NCBI RefSeq assembly: GCF_016863135.1
Contig: NZ_BOOH01000063.1
Span: 1-64,000 of the forward strand
Direction: 5' to 3'
DNA: 64,000 nt
Source of the DNA: Planobispora longispora
GTDB taxonomy: Bacteria > Actinomycetota > Actinomycetes > Streptosporangiales > Streptosporangiaceae
Part shown: one piece after another, positions 54,215-62,513 of the stretch
Layout of the letters: every line of letters starts with the position of its first letter
Position numbering within the stretch: position 1 is the stretch's first letter
Translations under genes and position numbers: made by a program
Notes under the pieces: model-generated
Database searches by the model: none
What the model saw: only the letters and a program-made list of their open reading frames with translations
Told to the model about the DNA's origin: nothing

Positions 54215-55636
54215 TCAGGAGACGAAGTCGGTGGTGTCGAAGCCGGTCGCGGGCGCGTTCGCGTCCCATACCCACCAGCGGTGCGGATCCGGCCCGAAGC
54301 TGTCGTGCTCCCAGGAGTCGAGCAGCACCTCGGCGCGCCCGTCCCGGTCGTAGTCGCCGGCCCGCACGGGTCCCGTCACGTAGTCGTAGTCGCCGTCGGG
54401 ACGGCGGAACGGGCTGATCACCTGCCTGGCGGACAGCCCTTCCTTGAGTAACTCGACCAGTCCGCCGTTGCGGAACATCAGGTCGTCCCGGTTGTCGCCG
54501 TCGACGTCTGCGGAGGTGAGCTTGCCGCGGAGACCGGGGATCCGGATCACCGCCGGAGACCGTGGCGCGCGCCCGTAGTAGATCGTGATCGCCCGGGTGG
54601 CGCCGGCGGTCTCGCCTCCCGGTTCGTCGTTGCGGCTCCCGTCGTCGCCGACCGCGACGTCCCTGCGGCCGTCCCCGTCGAAGTCGCCGGTGGCGACCGC
54701 GTTACCCGGTCCGAGACGGTGGAACCGCGAGGAGGGGACCTCCGGCATGACGACTCCCTCGCTCTGCTCGCCGTCGCCGTCGCGGTGAAGGATGAGCCCG
54801 GTCCGCCGTCCCGGCCTGATCCGATCCGCGGCGATCCAGCCGACGTCGTACCAGGGCGCGTTCGCCACCTTGAGTTCGTGGAAGCGCGTACGGCTCGGCA
54901 CGCCGTCCCGGCCGAACGGTCCGTAGAGCACGGCGTAACCGCCCTGGTCCTGCGACGTCGGACCCGACGCGGTGAGAGCCAGGTCGGCGTGACCGTCCCC
55001 GTCGAAGTCTCCGGTGGCCGGCCAGTCCGAGCGGAAGCGCCCGGGCTGGGCGGGCGTCACGGTCGACAGGCCGCCCGTCACGGGACCGTCCGGACCACCC
55101 CACACGATCTGCAGCACGGGCTGCCCGGCGCGGGGGAATCCGAGCCGGACCGGGATGTCGGCGTACCCGTCGCCGTCGAGATCGGCGGTGTCCGGCCGCC
55201 GGGCGCGCCATTCGGGACCGTGGGGCCACAGCGTCCGGCCCTCCGTCCGCACGACGGACCGTCTCTCCGGGTCGAGGCCGCCGCGGGAGCCGTACAGGAT
55301 GACGAGGGATCTCATGTGGTCGGGCCGGTCAGGGATGATCTCCTCATCATGGCCGGAGGTGATCACCGCGTCCGGGTAGCCGTCCCCGTTGACGTCGTCC
55401 GTCAGCGCGCTCCCCTCGCCCCGCGGCACGCCCTTCGCGGACACGGACATCGTCTCCGTCCCGGTTACCTCGGGCGGGCTCGGCAGCCTGGTGCCGGGCG
55501 GCGACGGGCCGGTGCCACCCGGCCGCCCCGCCTGGGGCGAGGGCACGGGATCCCCGTTCGTGCCGCACGCGGCGAGAGCGAGCACACCGGCTATCACGCC
55601 CCCCGCCCACCGGACGGCCAGGCGAGAAGATCTCAT
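54215..55636 (-). CDS. FG-GAP/VCBS repeat lipoprotein
   Basis: The protein has 473 residues. A lipoprotein signal ends in LALAAC. Six calcium-binding loops of form DxDxDG mark a seven-bladed-propeller-like fold: DVNGDGYPD, DLDGDGYAD, DFDGDGHAD, DFDGDGRRD, DVDGDNRDD, DYDRDGRAE. Such surface proteins bind ligands or other proteins; no enzyme motif is seen. It is monocistronic. Confidence 0.9.
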   Translation of the reverse strand: MRSSRLAVRWAGGVIAGVLALAACGTNGDPVPSPQAGRPGGTGPSPPGTRLPSPPEVTGTETMSVSAKGVPRGEGSALTDDVNGDGYPDAVITSGHDEEIIPDRPDHMRSLVILYGSRGGLDPERRSVVRTEGRTLWPHGPEWRARRPDTADLDGDGYADIPVRLGFPRAGQPVLQIVWGGPDGPVTGGLSTVTPAQPGRFRSDWPATGDFDGDGHADLALTASGPTSQDQGGYAVLYGPFGRDGVPSRTRFHELKVANAPWYDVGWIAADRIRPGRRTGLILHRDGDGEQSEGVVMPEVPSSRFHRLGPGNAVATGDFDGDGRRDVAVGDDGSRNDEPGGETAGATRAITIYYGRAPRSPAVIRIPGLRGKLTSADVDGDNRDDLMFRNGGLVELLKEGLSARQVISPFRRPDGDYDYVTGPVRAGDYDRDGRAEVLLDSWEHDSFGPDPHRWWVWDANAPATGFDTTDFVS

Positions 55637-55748
55637 GTCTGTGAGACGCCTGAACCCGCCTCCTCGTTCCGGCCTTCCGTGAGCCGTCGCCCGTACGGAA
55701 CGGCCGGCTCCCGGGAATCGCGCTCGCCTGGATCCTGGGGCGCCCGAC

Positions 55749-56156
55749 TCAGTCGATGACCGCGGTGGCCTCGACCTCGACCAGCAGGTCGGGTTCTCCC
55801 AGCGCCGCGACGCCCAGCAGGGTGATCGGCTTGACCGGGTCGATCCCCAGCTTCGCGGCCGCCCGGGCGACGCCCTCTCCCAGCAGCGGCATCTTGTCGG
55901 GCGTCCAGTCGACGACGTAGACGGTCAGCTTGGCCACGTCGTCGAAGGAGCCGCCGACCGCGGCCAGGGCGGTGCCGATATTGAGATAGGCCTGCTCGGC
56001 CTGGGCGGCCAGGTCTCCTTCGCCGACGCGTCGGCCCTCGGAATCCCGGGCCACCTGGCCCGCCAGGAACACCAGTTTCGACCCGGTGGCGATCGACAGC
56101 TGGCGGTAGACGTCAGGCTTCGGCAGTCCGTCGGGGTTGACCAGCGTCACGGTCAT
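55749..56156 (-). CDS. Rid/YjgF family protein, non-canonical
   Basis: The protein has 135 residues; ATG follows GAGGAG. The trimeric chorismate-mutase-like fold is shown by LVFLAGQVARDSEGRRVGEG and NIGTALAAVGGSFDDVAKLTVYV. The catalytic Arg of RidA (in PARS) is not present; the equivalent stretch reads PVKPITLLGV. It is therefore probably a Rid paralogue without imine deaminase activity. It is divergent from a TetR gene. Confidence 0.9.
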   Translation of the reverse strand: MTVTLVNPDGLPKPDVYRQLSIATGSKLVFLAGQVARDSEGRRVGEGDLAAQAEQAYLNIGTALAAVGGSFDDVAKLTVYVVDWTPDKMPLLGEGVARAAAKLGIDPVKPITLLGVAALGEPDLLVEVEATAVID

Positions 56157-56200
56157 GTCCGCTCCTCGAATCGGCGCAGGCGGTTCGGCACTCCCCGAAA

Positions 56201-56217
56201 ACATAGCAACGTTATGT
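56201..56217. promoter_or_regulatory. Inverted repeat between RidA-like and tetR genes
   Basis: ACATAGCAACGTTATGT has arms ACATA/TATGT around an AACGTT centre. It ends 12 bases before the TetR ATG and 45 before the RidA-like gene, fitting a TetR operator for both. Confidence 0.55.
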
Positions 56218-56228
56218 ATTGTGGCGCC

Positions 56229-56897
56229 ATGGTGAGGGTGAAAGATCCGGCGGTCCGCTCTCTGCTGATCGACCAGGCCGCGCAGATGCTCGCCGCCCGG
56301 CAGCCGGTGACGCTCCGCTCGCTGGTGGCCGGGACCGGCGTCTCGACCATGGCCGTCTACACCTACTTCGGCGGCATGGACGGGCTGTGGAAAGCCGTAC
56401 GGCAGGAAGGGTTCACCCGCCTGGCGGTACGGCTCGCCGCGGTCTCGCCGTCGGCGGATCCGGTACGGGATCTGGCCGCCCTCGGCGCCGCGTATCTGTC
56501 CAACGCCCTGGCCGGTCCCGATCTCTACCGGGTTATGTTCGACGCCGCGTTCGAGCTCGAGGACGCCGCGGCCGCGGATGACACGCTGCACCGCCTGGTG
56601 CGCGGCGTCGAACGGGCCACGGCCGCCGGTCGCTTCCGCGATGACGTCGACCCGCTGGAACTGGCCACGCAGAGCTGGACCATCGGTCATGGACTGGCGT
56701 CACTGGTCGCGACCGGCCCGCTGCCCCACCAGGCGCTCGCCCACGGCGTGCCCCTGCTGACCGCCCTGTTCGTCAGCGCGGGCGACGACCCCGACCGGTG
56801 TCGCCGGTCGGTCGAACACGGGTGGCACCCTCTGGCGCCCGATCACCGCTTCGAGCTCTCCGACACGGTGTCCGCGTCGCCCGGAATCTCGCCCTGA
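56229..56897 (+). CDS. TetR family regulator
   Basis: The protein has 222 residues from the ATG at 56229. There is no ribosome site, and the operator lies directly upstream, so leaderless translation is likely. The HTH contains TLRSLVAGTGVSTMAVYTYFGGMDGLW. The C-terminal domain is of the WHG type (LYRVMFDAAFELED). It probably controls the divergent Rid gene. It ends five bases from the stop of the convergent CHAP gene. Confidence 0.9.
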   Translation: MVRVKDPAVRSLLIDQAAQMLAARQPVTLRSLVAGTGVSTMAVYTYFGGMDGLWKAVRQEGFTRLAVRLAAVSPSADPVRDLAALGAAYLSNALAGPDLYRVMFDAAFELEDAAAADDTLHRLVRGVERATAAGRFRDDVDPLELATQSWTIGHGLASLVATGPLPHQALAHGVPLLTALFVSAGDDPDRCRRSVEHGWHPLAPDHRFELSDTVSASPGISP

Positions 56898-56901
56898 TCG
56901 G

Positions 56902-58713
56902 TCATCGGGCCTGAGCGGGCACCGCCTCCCTGCGGCGGCGTCCCCGATAGTCCCCGAGGGCCGGGAGGTCGACGGATGTGGTGGGACGGGACGAGGCGGG
57001 AGGGGAGGGAGCGGGAACGGGCGCGGAGGGGATGGTCGTGCTGACGGCAGGCTCGGTCCGCCGGTGGCGCCGCCCGCGCAGAGGCGCGTCCTGGACGAAG
57101 GTCGTGGACTCGGAACGCCGGTGCCGTCGGCCGCGCAGGGGCGCGTCCTGGGTGAAGGTCGAGGACTCCACGACCGGCCGCTCCCGGATACGGCGTCTGC
57201 CCTGGTAGGGGAGCCGGGGTCGTTCGGCGGGAAGGCTCTGGACAGCGGAGGCTCCTTCCCTGAGGAAGGGTTCCGGGGAGGCCGGGAGCTCCCGTGCGGT
57301 GGAGAGGCCCGAGGTGATGAGGGCTTCCGGCGCGGAGAGGGGCTTGCGGGGGGCGACGTCCTCTCCGGTGAGGGAGAAGCTCTCGGTGGCGAAGGATTCC
57401 CGGGTGAGGGAAGTGCTCTGGGAAGCGTGGGACTCGCGGGTGACGGACGTCTCCGTGACGGCGGAACCGGCGTCCACGAGCTCGGGAGCGGTCAGAGCGG
57501 TGAGGAGCACGGAGGTGTTGCGGGAGGTGTTCCGGGTGGCGCGGCGGCGGCCCGGGGCCCGGCGGCCGCCGGAGCGGTGCGAGCCGGCGGTGCGGGGGGA
57601 CGGGCGTGCGGCGTCTTCCGCGCCCTTCGCGCCGCGCGCGCCTCCCGCGAAGGCGAGGCGCAGGCCGGACTGCTTGGCCTTGGCGTGGGCGATGATCGCG
57701 GCGGCGGCGATCAGGACCGGGCCGATCATGGCGGGGGTGCTCAGATCGGTGGCGGTCGTGGCCAGGTCGGCGCTCACCGCGGTGGGGGTCGCGGTGAAGG
57801 AGGCGGTGTCCGCCGTGGTGGGCTTGGCGTGCTTGCCGGTCGCGGGGCGGCCGGCGGAGACCTGCGGCCGGGCGGTGGCCGCGCTGGTGGTCCCGGAGGA
57901 CGAGGAGGTCCCGGTGGCCGCGGCGGACTCGCCGGTCTCGGGTCCGGAGGCCGTCGCGGGGGCCGTCCCGGTGCCCTTCGCGGAGACCGCCTCGGTGGAC
58001 TCCGCCCGCGTGGACTTCGCGCCGGAGGTCTCCGTGCCGGGAGCCTTCGCGGTCTCCTCTCCGGTCGCGGCCGTCGTCGCGCCGGAGGCGGACTCCTGCT
58101 CCGCGTCGGCCTGCCCGTCCACGAGGGTCGGCGTGGTGAGGATCGAGAGCAGGTCGGGCCGGGGGAGCAGGGCCACGAAGTTGTCCGGCGCGGTGGAGGT
58201 GGCCGTGGAGGCGCTGACCTCCTGCTGCTCGGCCGCCTCCTCGTCCAGCCGGGCCTTGATCTTCTCCGGGTAGCCGTACCCCACGACCTTGCCCGTGTCG
58301 CGCTCCTTGCGCTTGGCGACACCGCCGTCGATGTTGCCCTCGATGGTGTGGATGGTCCCGCCGTCCACCTTGGTGACGATCCCGACGTGGTCGATGTTGT
58401 CGATCTCGCGGGAGCCGCCCCAGTCGAAGAACACGATGGCCCCCGGCTTGGGCGTGGTGCCCCAGGCGTCCTGATCCCGGAACCACTCGGCGTGGTAGAC
58501 GGTGTAGGCGAACTGCCCGATCCAGTCCTCGTAGCCGAGCTTCTTGGCCGCCCAGGACAGGTACATGTCGCACCAGGGCGCCCCGGAGTAGTCCGCGTCG
58601 AACTCGACGGTCTTGCCGTACCAGTCACCGAACTTGGTGTAGCCGCCGCTCTTCTCGGAGTATCCGAGCTCGCTCTCCAGCAGCTCGATGAACTTCTGCA
58701 TCTCAGGGATCAT
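56902..58713 (-). CDS. CHAP-domain protein with long low-complexity tail
   Basis: The protein has 603 residues. Residues 1-150 are a CHAP amidase/peptidase domain: Cys48 in APWCDMYLSWAA, His109 in DHVGIVTKV, and TIEGNIDG with the third polar residue. No N-terminal signal peptide is visible. Residues of about 165-325 are Ala/Thr/Ser/Glu-rich and likely disordered; a short hydrophobic stretch (AMIGPVLIAAAAIIA, about 328-342) is followed by a basic region. The C-terminus has two copies of QDAPLRGRRHRR. It could cleave peptidoglycan if exported by an unusual route. The ATG at 58713 has only a weak ribosome site. Confidence 0.85.
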   Translation of the reverse strand: MIPEMQKFIELLESELGYSEKSGGYTKFGDWYGKTVEFDADYSGAPWCDMYLSWAAKKLGYEDWIGQFAYTVYHAEWFRDQDAWGTTPKPGAIVFFDWGGSREIDNIDHVGIVTKVDGGTIHTIEGNIDGGVAKRKERDTGKVVGYGYPEKIKARLDEEAAEQQEVSASTATSTAPDNFVALLPRPDLLSILTTPTLVDGQADAEQESASGATTAATGEETAKAPGTETSGAKSTRAESTEAVSAKGTGTAPATASGPETGESAAATGTSSSSGTTSAATARPQVSAGRPATGKHAKPTTADTASFTATPTAVSADLATTATDLSTPAMIGPVLIAAAAIIAHAKAKQSGLRLAFAGGARGAKGAEDAARPSPRTAGSHRSGGRRAPGRRRATRNTSRNTSVLLTALTAPELVDAGSAVTETSVTRESHASQSTSLTRESFATESFSLTGEDVAPRKPLSAPEALITSGLSTARELPASPEPFLREGASAVQSLPAERPRLPYQGRRRIRERPVVESSTFTQDAPLRGRRHRRSESTTFVQDAPLRGRRHRRTEPAVSTTIPSAPVPAPSPPASSRPTTSVDLPALGDYRGRRRREAVPAQAR

Positions 58714-59069
58714 GGGAAGTGGGGAACCTCGGAACCTCTGGGAGCCCGCAAGGCATGGTCGCGCCGCCCCGCGACCGGGCTGTAAAGAGGTTGGGTCGAA
58801 CGATGGCGCGTTCACGCGGGTCGATCCGAAGGGACGACCGGGGCGCGTGTGGCGGCACCATTGGCCTGTTGTCTTCCGTGGGCAGGGAGGCTACCCGGAG
58901 GAAAGAACAGGTCAAGACGGATCAAAGCGCCCGCTAAGGCCCTCGAGGATCGGAGGGAAGGGGTAAAAGCCCACGTCAGCGGCCTTTATGTGCCTTTTAC
59001 CTGAACGCCGCAACAGGCAAAAAGATCTACAGATGTCCGTTGTCAAAGGGCCGTCCGAACGGGATTCTG
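58714..59069. other. Gene-free region between CHAP gene and thioesterase gene
   Basis: No coding signal is seen. On the CHAP-gene leader side there is an inverted repeat, CCTGTTGTCTTCC (58865-58877) with GGAAAGAACAGG (58900-58911), enclosing GGGCAGGGAGGCTACCC. It suggests a folded 5' leader, and cell-wall hydrolases of actinobacteria often have riboswitch leaders, but the conserved c-di-AMP riboswitch sequences were not recognised. Confidence 0.4.
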
Positions 59070-59083
59070 TAGAACGTGTTCTA
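59070..59083. promoter_or_regulatory. KstR-type palindrome
   Basis: TAGAACGTGTTCTA fits the known KstR consensus TNNAAC-N2-GTTNNA with perfect arms. It ends ten bases before the thioesterase start. Confidence 0.75.
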
Positions 59084-59093
59084 TTATGGCGGC

Positions 59094-59729
59094 ATGACGA
59101 TCGACCTCGCCTCCGCCGGAAACGCCGAGGCCCGCCAGGCCGCGCTGGCCGCGCTCGGCCAGCAGACCCGCGAGCTGATCGACGCGGTCGTGTTGACCGA
59201 GGTCCCCGAGGACGAGATCACCTCCGTCACCGCCGAGCTGGCCGCCCTGACCGGACGCCTCCGCGCGCTCCGGCGCACCTCGCCTCAGCCGTTCGAGATC
59301 GGCCCGGACGGCACCCCCCGGCACGTGGGCAACGCGGTGGCCGGTCCGGTCAACCCGCACGCCCTCCCGCTGATCATCGAGAGCACTCCCGAGCGCACGG
59401 TCCGCGCCGAGCTGGCGTTCCGACCCTCCCATGAGGGCCCGCCCGGCTGGGTCCACGGCGGCGTCACCGCGATGATCATGGACCACCTGCTGGGCCATGC
59501 CGCCGCGGTGGCCGGGTCCGCCGGGATGACCGGCACGCTGAGCGTCCGCTACCGCAGGCCGGTGCCGTACGGCGAGCCGCTGCTGGCCACCGCCGAGCAC
59601 ACCCGGTCGGAAGGGCGCAAGAGCTGGGTCGACGGCCGCATCGCCCTGCCCGACGGGACGGTGCTCGTCGAGGCGACCGGCCTGTTCATCACCCCCTCCG
59701 ACTGGGTCGGCCGGTTCGATCCCGCGTGA
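59094..59729 (+). CDS. PaaI/hotdog-fold thioesterase
   Basis: The protein has 211 residues. An N-terminal helical part of about 70 residues precedes a single hotdog domain with the helix motif PGWVHGGVTAMIMDHLLGHAA and strands TLSVRYRRPVPYGEPLL. It hydrolyses an acyl-CoA ester. The KstR-like site immediately upstream places it in a steroid- or lipid-responsive regulon. There is no ribosome site between that palindrome and the ATG, so it may be leaderless. Confidence 0.9.
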   Translation: MTIDLASAGNAEARQAALAALGQQTRELIDAVVLTEVPEDEITSVTAELAALTGRLRALRRTSPQPFEIGPDGTPRHVGNAVAGPVNPHALPLIIESTPERTVRAELAFRPSHEGPPGWVHGGVTAMIMDHLLGHAAAVAGSAGMTGTLSVRYRRPVPYGEPLLATAEHTRSEGRKSWVDGRIALPDGTVLVEATGLFITPSDWVGRFDPA

Positions 59730-59764
59730 CGGGCCGCCGGACCTCCCCGGTGGCCGTCCCCCTC

Positions 59765-59793
59765 GGGAGCCCGCCGCCGCGACGGCGGCTCCC
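59765..59793. terminator. Bidirectional hairpin between convergent genes
   Basis: An 11-bp stem with one bulged C pairs GGGAGCC-GCCG with CGGCGGCTCCC. It separates the thioesterase and the minus-strand hydrolase. Confidence 0.6.
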
Positions 59794-59813
59794 TCGGGGG
59801 ACGGCGGATTCCC

Positions 59814-61574
59814 TCAGACGGGGATCCGCGCGGTGAAGGGCTGTCCGCCGAGGCTGCCGGAGACCGGGACGGGATCCAGCGGCCGGAAGGCGGGCCAGGA
59901 GAGAGTCACCTCGGCGCCGCCGGCGGTCAGCCGGGCCGTCGCGGTCCCGTCGCGTCCCAGGGAGATCTGGCCGCTCACCGCCACATCGTTCACGAAGCGC
60001 ACGTCCTCCAGGCGGATGACCGCCGCTCCGTCGTCGAAGACCAGCTTCCCGCCGCGCAGGCCGGGTTCCTCCTTCAGCGGCCGGTAGGATCCCGAACCCG
60101 GATTCCGCCTGACCACGGCGTCGGCCGCCGTGGCGAACGCGGCGACGACGCGGCGGTCGAGGCCGCCGGCCTCCGGCAGGTCCTCCGCCGTCCGGGGGAA
60201 GGACGCGATCGGGCGGTACGTCCGGGCATCGCACGATCGGGGCGGCTCGCCGGGGTCGGCGAGGAAGGCGCGCAACGCCTCACGGGCGCAGGGCACGCTG
60301 AGCGTCGTGCTGTGACCGCCGCCGACGACGCGCAGCAGGGAGCCGTGCGGGAAGCGCCGAGCGACCTCGGCGGGGGTGTGGGTGTCGTAGTCCCCGGCCG
60401 CCGTCGCGGTCGGCACGTCGGGATGGTCGGCGCGGGGCGGGACCGGAGGGTTCTTCCGCGGGGTCGGCCAGTGGACGCACCAGTCGGCCCACCCGGTCAC
60501 GCCGCCGGCCTCCGCCACGGTGAACGGCCGCAGCGGCCGCTTCACGGCGTAGAAGCGGTCGAGCTGGCGCCGCCGTTCGGCGGCCGGCGCGTCCCGGTCG
60601 AACGGGAACTTCGCGTCACCGCACTTGTAGGCGAGCATTCCGGCGAACTGGGGTCCGCGCAGCGGCTGGGTCGGAGCCTTGGCGGCAGCGGCGGCCAGCC
60701 GGCGCAGCAGCAGCGGGTCGCCGCGCAGGTAGGCGGTGGCCGCCGCGTTGAGCTCGCGTCCGAACACCGGCTCGGAGAGGCGGGGCAGCAGACTCCACAG
60801 CGTCTTGAGGGAGATCTCCGCGTCGGGCCGGTCGCGCAGCCGCCGGACGAGCGCCGACCAGGTCGCCTCGCAGTCGCGGGATGACCGGCAGGTCAGCCCG
60901 AGCAGGTCGGTGCGGGATCGGATCGGCTCGATCGCGTAGCCGTCCTTCCGCACCGGGACGAGGCTGTCGAGGAACACCCCGGCGGTGCTCTCCGGGAACC
61001 GGGCGGCGTAGGCCTGGGCGAACACGGTTCCGTAGGAGATGCCGTAGAACGTCACCTCGGGCACGCCCAGCGCCTTCCGGACGGCGTCCATGTCGGCGAC
61101 GGCCTGATCCGTGGTGAAGAACCGGCCCCGGGCGCCTACCTGCCCGGCGCAGGAGGCGATGGTCTCCGGACGATTCAGATCCAGATCCGGGCAGCTCAGC
61201 GGGCTGGACTCGCCCAGCCCGCGGGGCTCGACGACCAGCAGGTTCTGCCGGTCGACGGTCCGCTCCAGCATGGGGAGCATCGGCAGGGCGGGCAGCGGCC
61301 CGCCGGGGTTGGCCAGGACGGTGGAGGTCGCGCCCTTCCTGGGAACCCAGGCGAAGGCCACGTCGATCCGCTCTGATCCCGGGTCGTCCCAGTCGAGCGG
61401 GACCGAGATCCGCCCCTCGCACCGTTGCGTGGCCGCGGCGCAGGCGTGGGTGGAGGGCGGGATCGCCGGAGAGGCGGAGGGGGGAGGAGGGGGAACGGAT
61501 GAGGCGGATGAGGGTGGGGGTACGGCGAGCAGCCCGGCGAGCACAGCTGCGGCCGTCACAGTCGTCCGTAACAT
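59814..61574 (-). CDS. Secreted alpha/beta hydrolase, TAP-like, with extra C-terminal domain
   Basis: The protein has 586 residues with a signal peptide and a Pro/Ser-rich mature N-terminus. Peptidase-type motifs: LANPGGP, nucleophile Ser in FYGISYGTVFAQ, Asp in AAGDYDTHTP and His in GGGHSTTL. About 110 residues after the catalytic domain form a beta-rich module not seen in the related protein at 28.6 kb. It is likely an extracellular exopeptidase or esterase. Monocistronic. Confidence 0.88.
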   Translation of the reverse strand: MLRTTVTAAAVLAGLLAVPPPSSASSVPPPPPSASPAIPPSTHACAAATQRCEGRISVPLDWDDPGSERIDVAFAWVPRKGATSTVLANPGGPLPALPMLPMLERTVDRQNLLVVEPRGLGESSPLSCPDLDLNRPETIASCAGQVGARGRFFTTDQAVADMDAVRKALGVPEVTFYGISYGTVFAQAYAARFPESTAGVFLDSLVPVRKDGYAIEPIRSRTDLLGLTCRSSRDCEATWSALVRRLRDRPDAEISLKTLWSLLPRLSEPVFGRELNAAATAYLRGDPLLLRRLAAAAAKAPTQPLRGPQFAGMLAYKCGDAKFPFDRDAPAAERRRQLDRFYAVKRPLRPFTVAEAGGVTGWADWCVHWPTPRKNPPVPPRADHPDVPTATAAGDYDTHTPAEVARRFPHGSLLRVVGGGHSTTLSVPCAREALRAFLADPGEPPRSCDARTYRPIASFPRTAEDLPEAGGLDRRVVAAFATAADAVVRRNPGSGSYRPLKEEPGLRGGKLVFDDGAAVIRLEDVRFVNDVAVSGQISLGRDGTATARLTAGGAEVTLSWPAFRPLDPVPVSGSLGGQPFTARIPV

Positions 61575-61683
61575 CCGCAGCGCCTTCCCCGGCGTCCCCG
61601 GGGTAAACGCGTCCGGACGATCTCAGCGCACCCGGGCCGGGACCGTCCGCGCGGGCCGCCCCGTCGGTCGTGCCTGCCGACCG

Positions 61684-61720
61684 GCCGTCCCCGGCCCCGG
61701 TGTCCGGTGCCGGGGACGGC
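61684..61720 (-). terminator. Terminator of the SDR/acyl-CoA synthetase operon
   Basis: A perfect 12-bp stem (61684-61695 with 61709-61720) lies just downstream of the minus-strand SDR gene. No T run. Confidence 0.65.
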
Positions 61721-61735
61721 GAGTGTTCCACCGGC

Positions 61736-62485
61736 TCAGTAACCGGCGCCGGTGAGCATTCCCCCGTCCACCGTGAACTCGCTGCCCGTGCAGTAACTCG
61801 CCCGGTCCGAGGCCAGGAACGCCACCACGTGGGAGGCCTCGACCGGCTTGGCGAAGCGTTTGATGACCATGGACTTGAAGAACGCCTCGGCGTCCACCTC
61901 GGCCGCGATCTCCGGATCCGCGACCATGGCGGTGTCGATGGCGCCGGGGTGCACGGAGTTCACCCGGATCTTGAACCGGGCGAGCTCGCGGGCGGCGGCC
62001 TTGGTGACGCCGCGCACGCCGAACTTCGAGGCGGCGTAGGCCGACATGCCCTCGGCGCCGATGAAGCCCTCGACCGAGGAGATGTTCACGATCGCGCCGC
62101 CCCCGGCGGCCTTCATCGGCTCGATCACCGACTTGATCCCGAGCCAGGTGCCCTTGAGGTTCACGTCGAGGATGCGGTCGTACTCCTCCAGCGTCATATC
62201 CGCGATCCGACGAAATTTCAGGATTCCGGCGTTGTTGACCAGGACGTCGAGCCTGCCGTACGCCTCGACCGTGGCGTCCACCGCCCGCTGCCAGTCCTCG
62301 GGCCGCGTCACGTCCTGGTGGACGAAGAGCGCCCCGGTCTCCTCGGCGACCGCCTTGCCCTCCTCGTCCAGCACGTCCCCGAACGCGACCCGCGCGCCCT
62401 CCTCGATGAACAGTCGCACGTGGGAGGCGCCCATGCCGCGGGCACCCCCTGTGATCAGTGCGACCTTGCCGTCCAGCAGACCCAT
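61736..62485 (-). CDS. Short-chain dehydrogenase resembling 3-alpha/20-beta-hydroxysteroid dehydrogenases
   Basis: The protein has 249 residues. Start GLLDGKVALITGGARGMGAS followed by HVR, and FGDVLDEEGKAVA, is very like mycobacterial 20-beta-hydroxysteroid dehydrogenase (Rv2002) as remembered. NNAG, catalytic Ser (NISSVEG), and YAASK are intact. It oxidises or reduces a hydroxy group with NAD(H), on a steroid or alicyclic substrate. It starts 28 bp after the acyl-CoA synthetase gene, forming an operon. Confidence 0.92.
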   Translation of the reverse strand: MGLLDGKVALITGGARGMGASHVRLFIEEGARVAFGDVLDEEGKAVAEETGALFVHQDVTRPEDWQRAVDATVEAYGRLDVLVNNAGILKFRRIADMTLEEYDRILDVNLKGTWLGIKSVIEPMKAAGGGAIVNISSVEGFIGAEGMSAYAASKFGVRGVTKAAARELARFKIRVNSVHPGAIDTAMVADPEIAAEVDAEAFFKSMVIKRFAKPVEASHVVAFLASDRASYCTGSEFTVDGGMLTGAGY

Positions 62486-62513
62486 CTCAAGCTCCTCGGA
62501 TGACTCGGGCGAC

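Noticed and set aside
56902-58713. CHAP protein as a prophage endolysin
   Set aside because: No holin, structural, integrase or terminase genes are nearby, and the base composition matches the surroundings.
58714-58990. A c-di-AMP (ydaO-type) riboswitch before the CHAP gene
   Set aside because: The conserved GGGGGACCC and GGGTGAAT-like segments could not be found on either strand; only an inverted repeat is visible.
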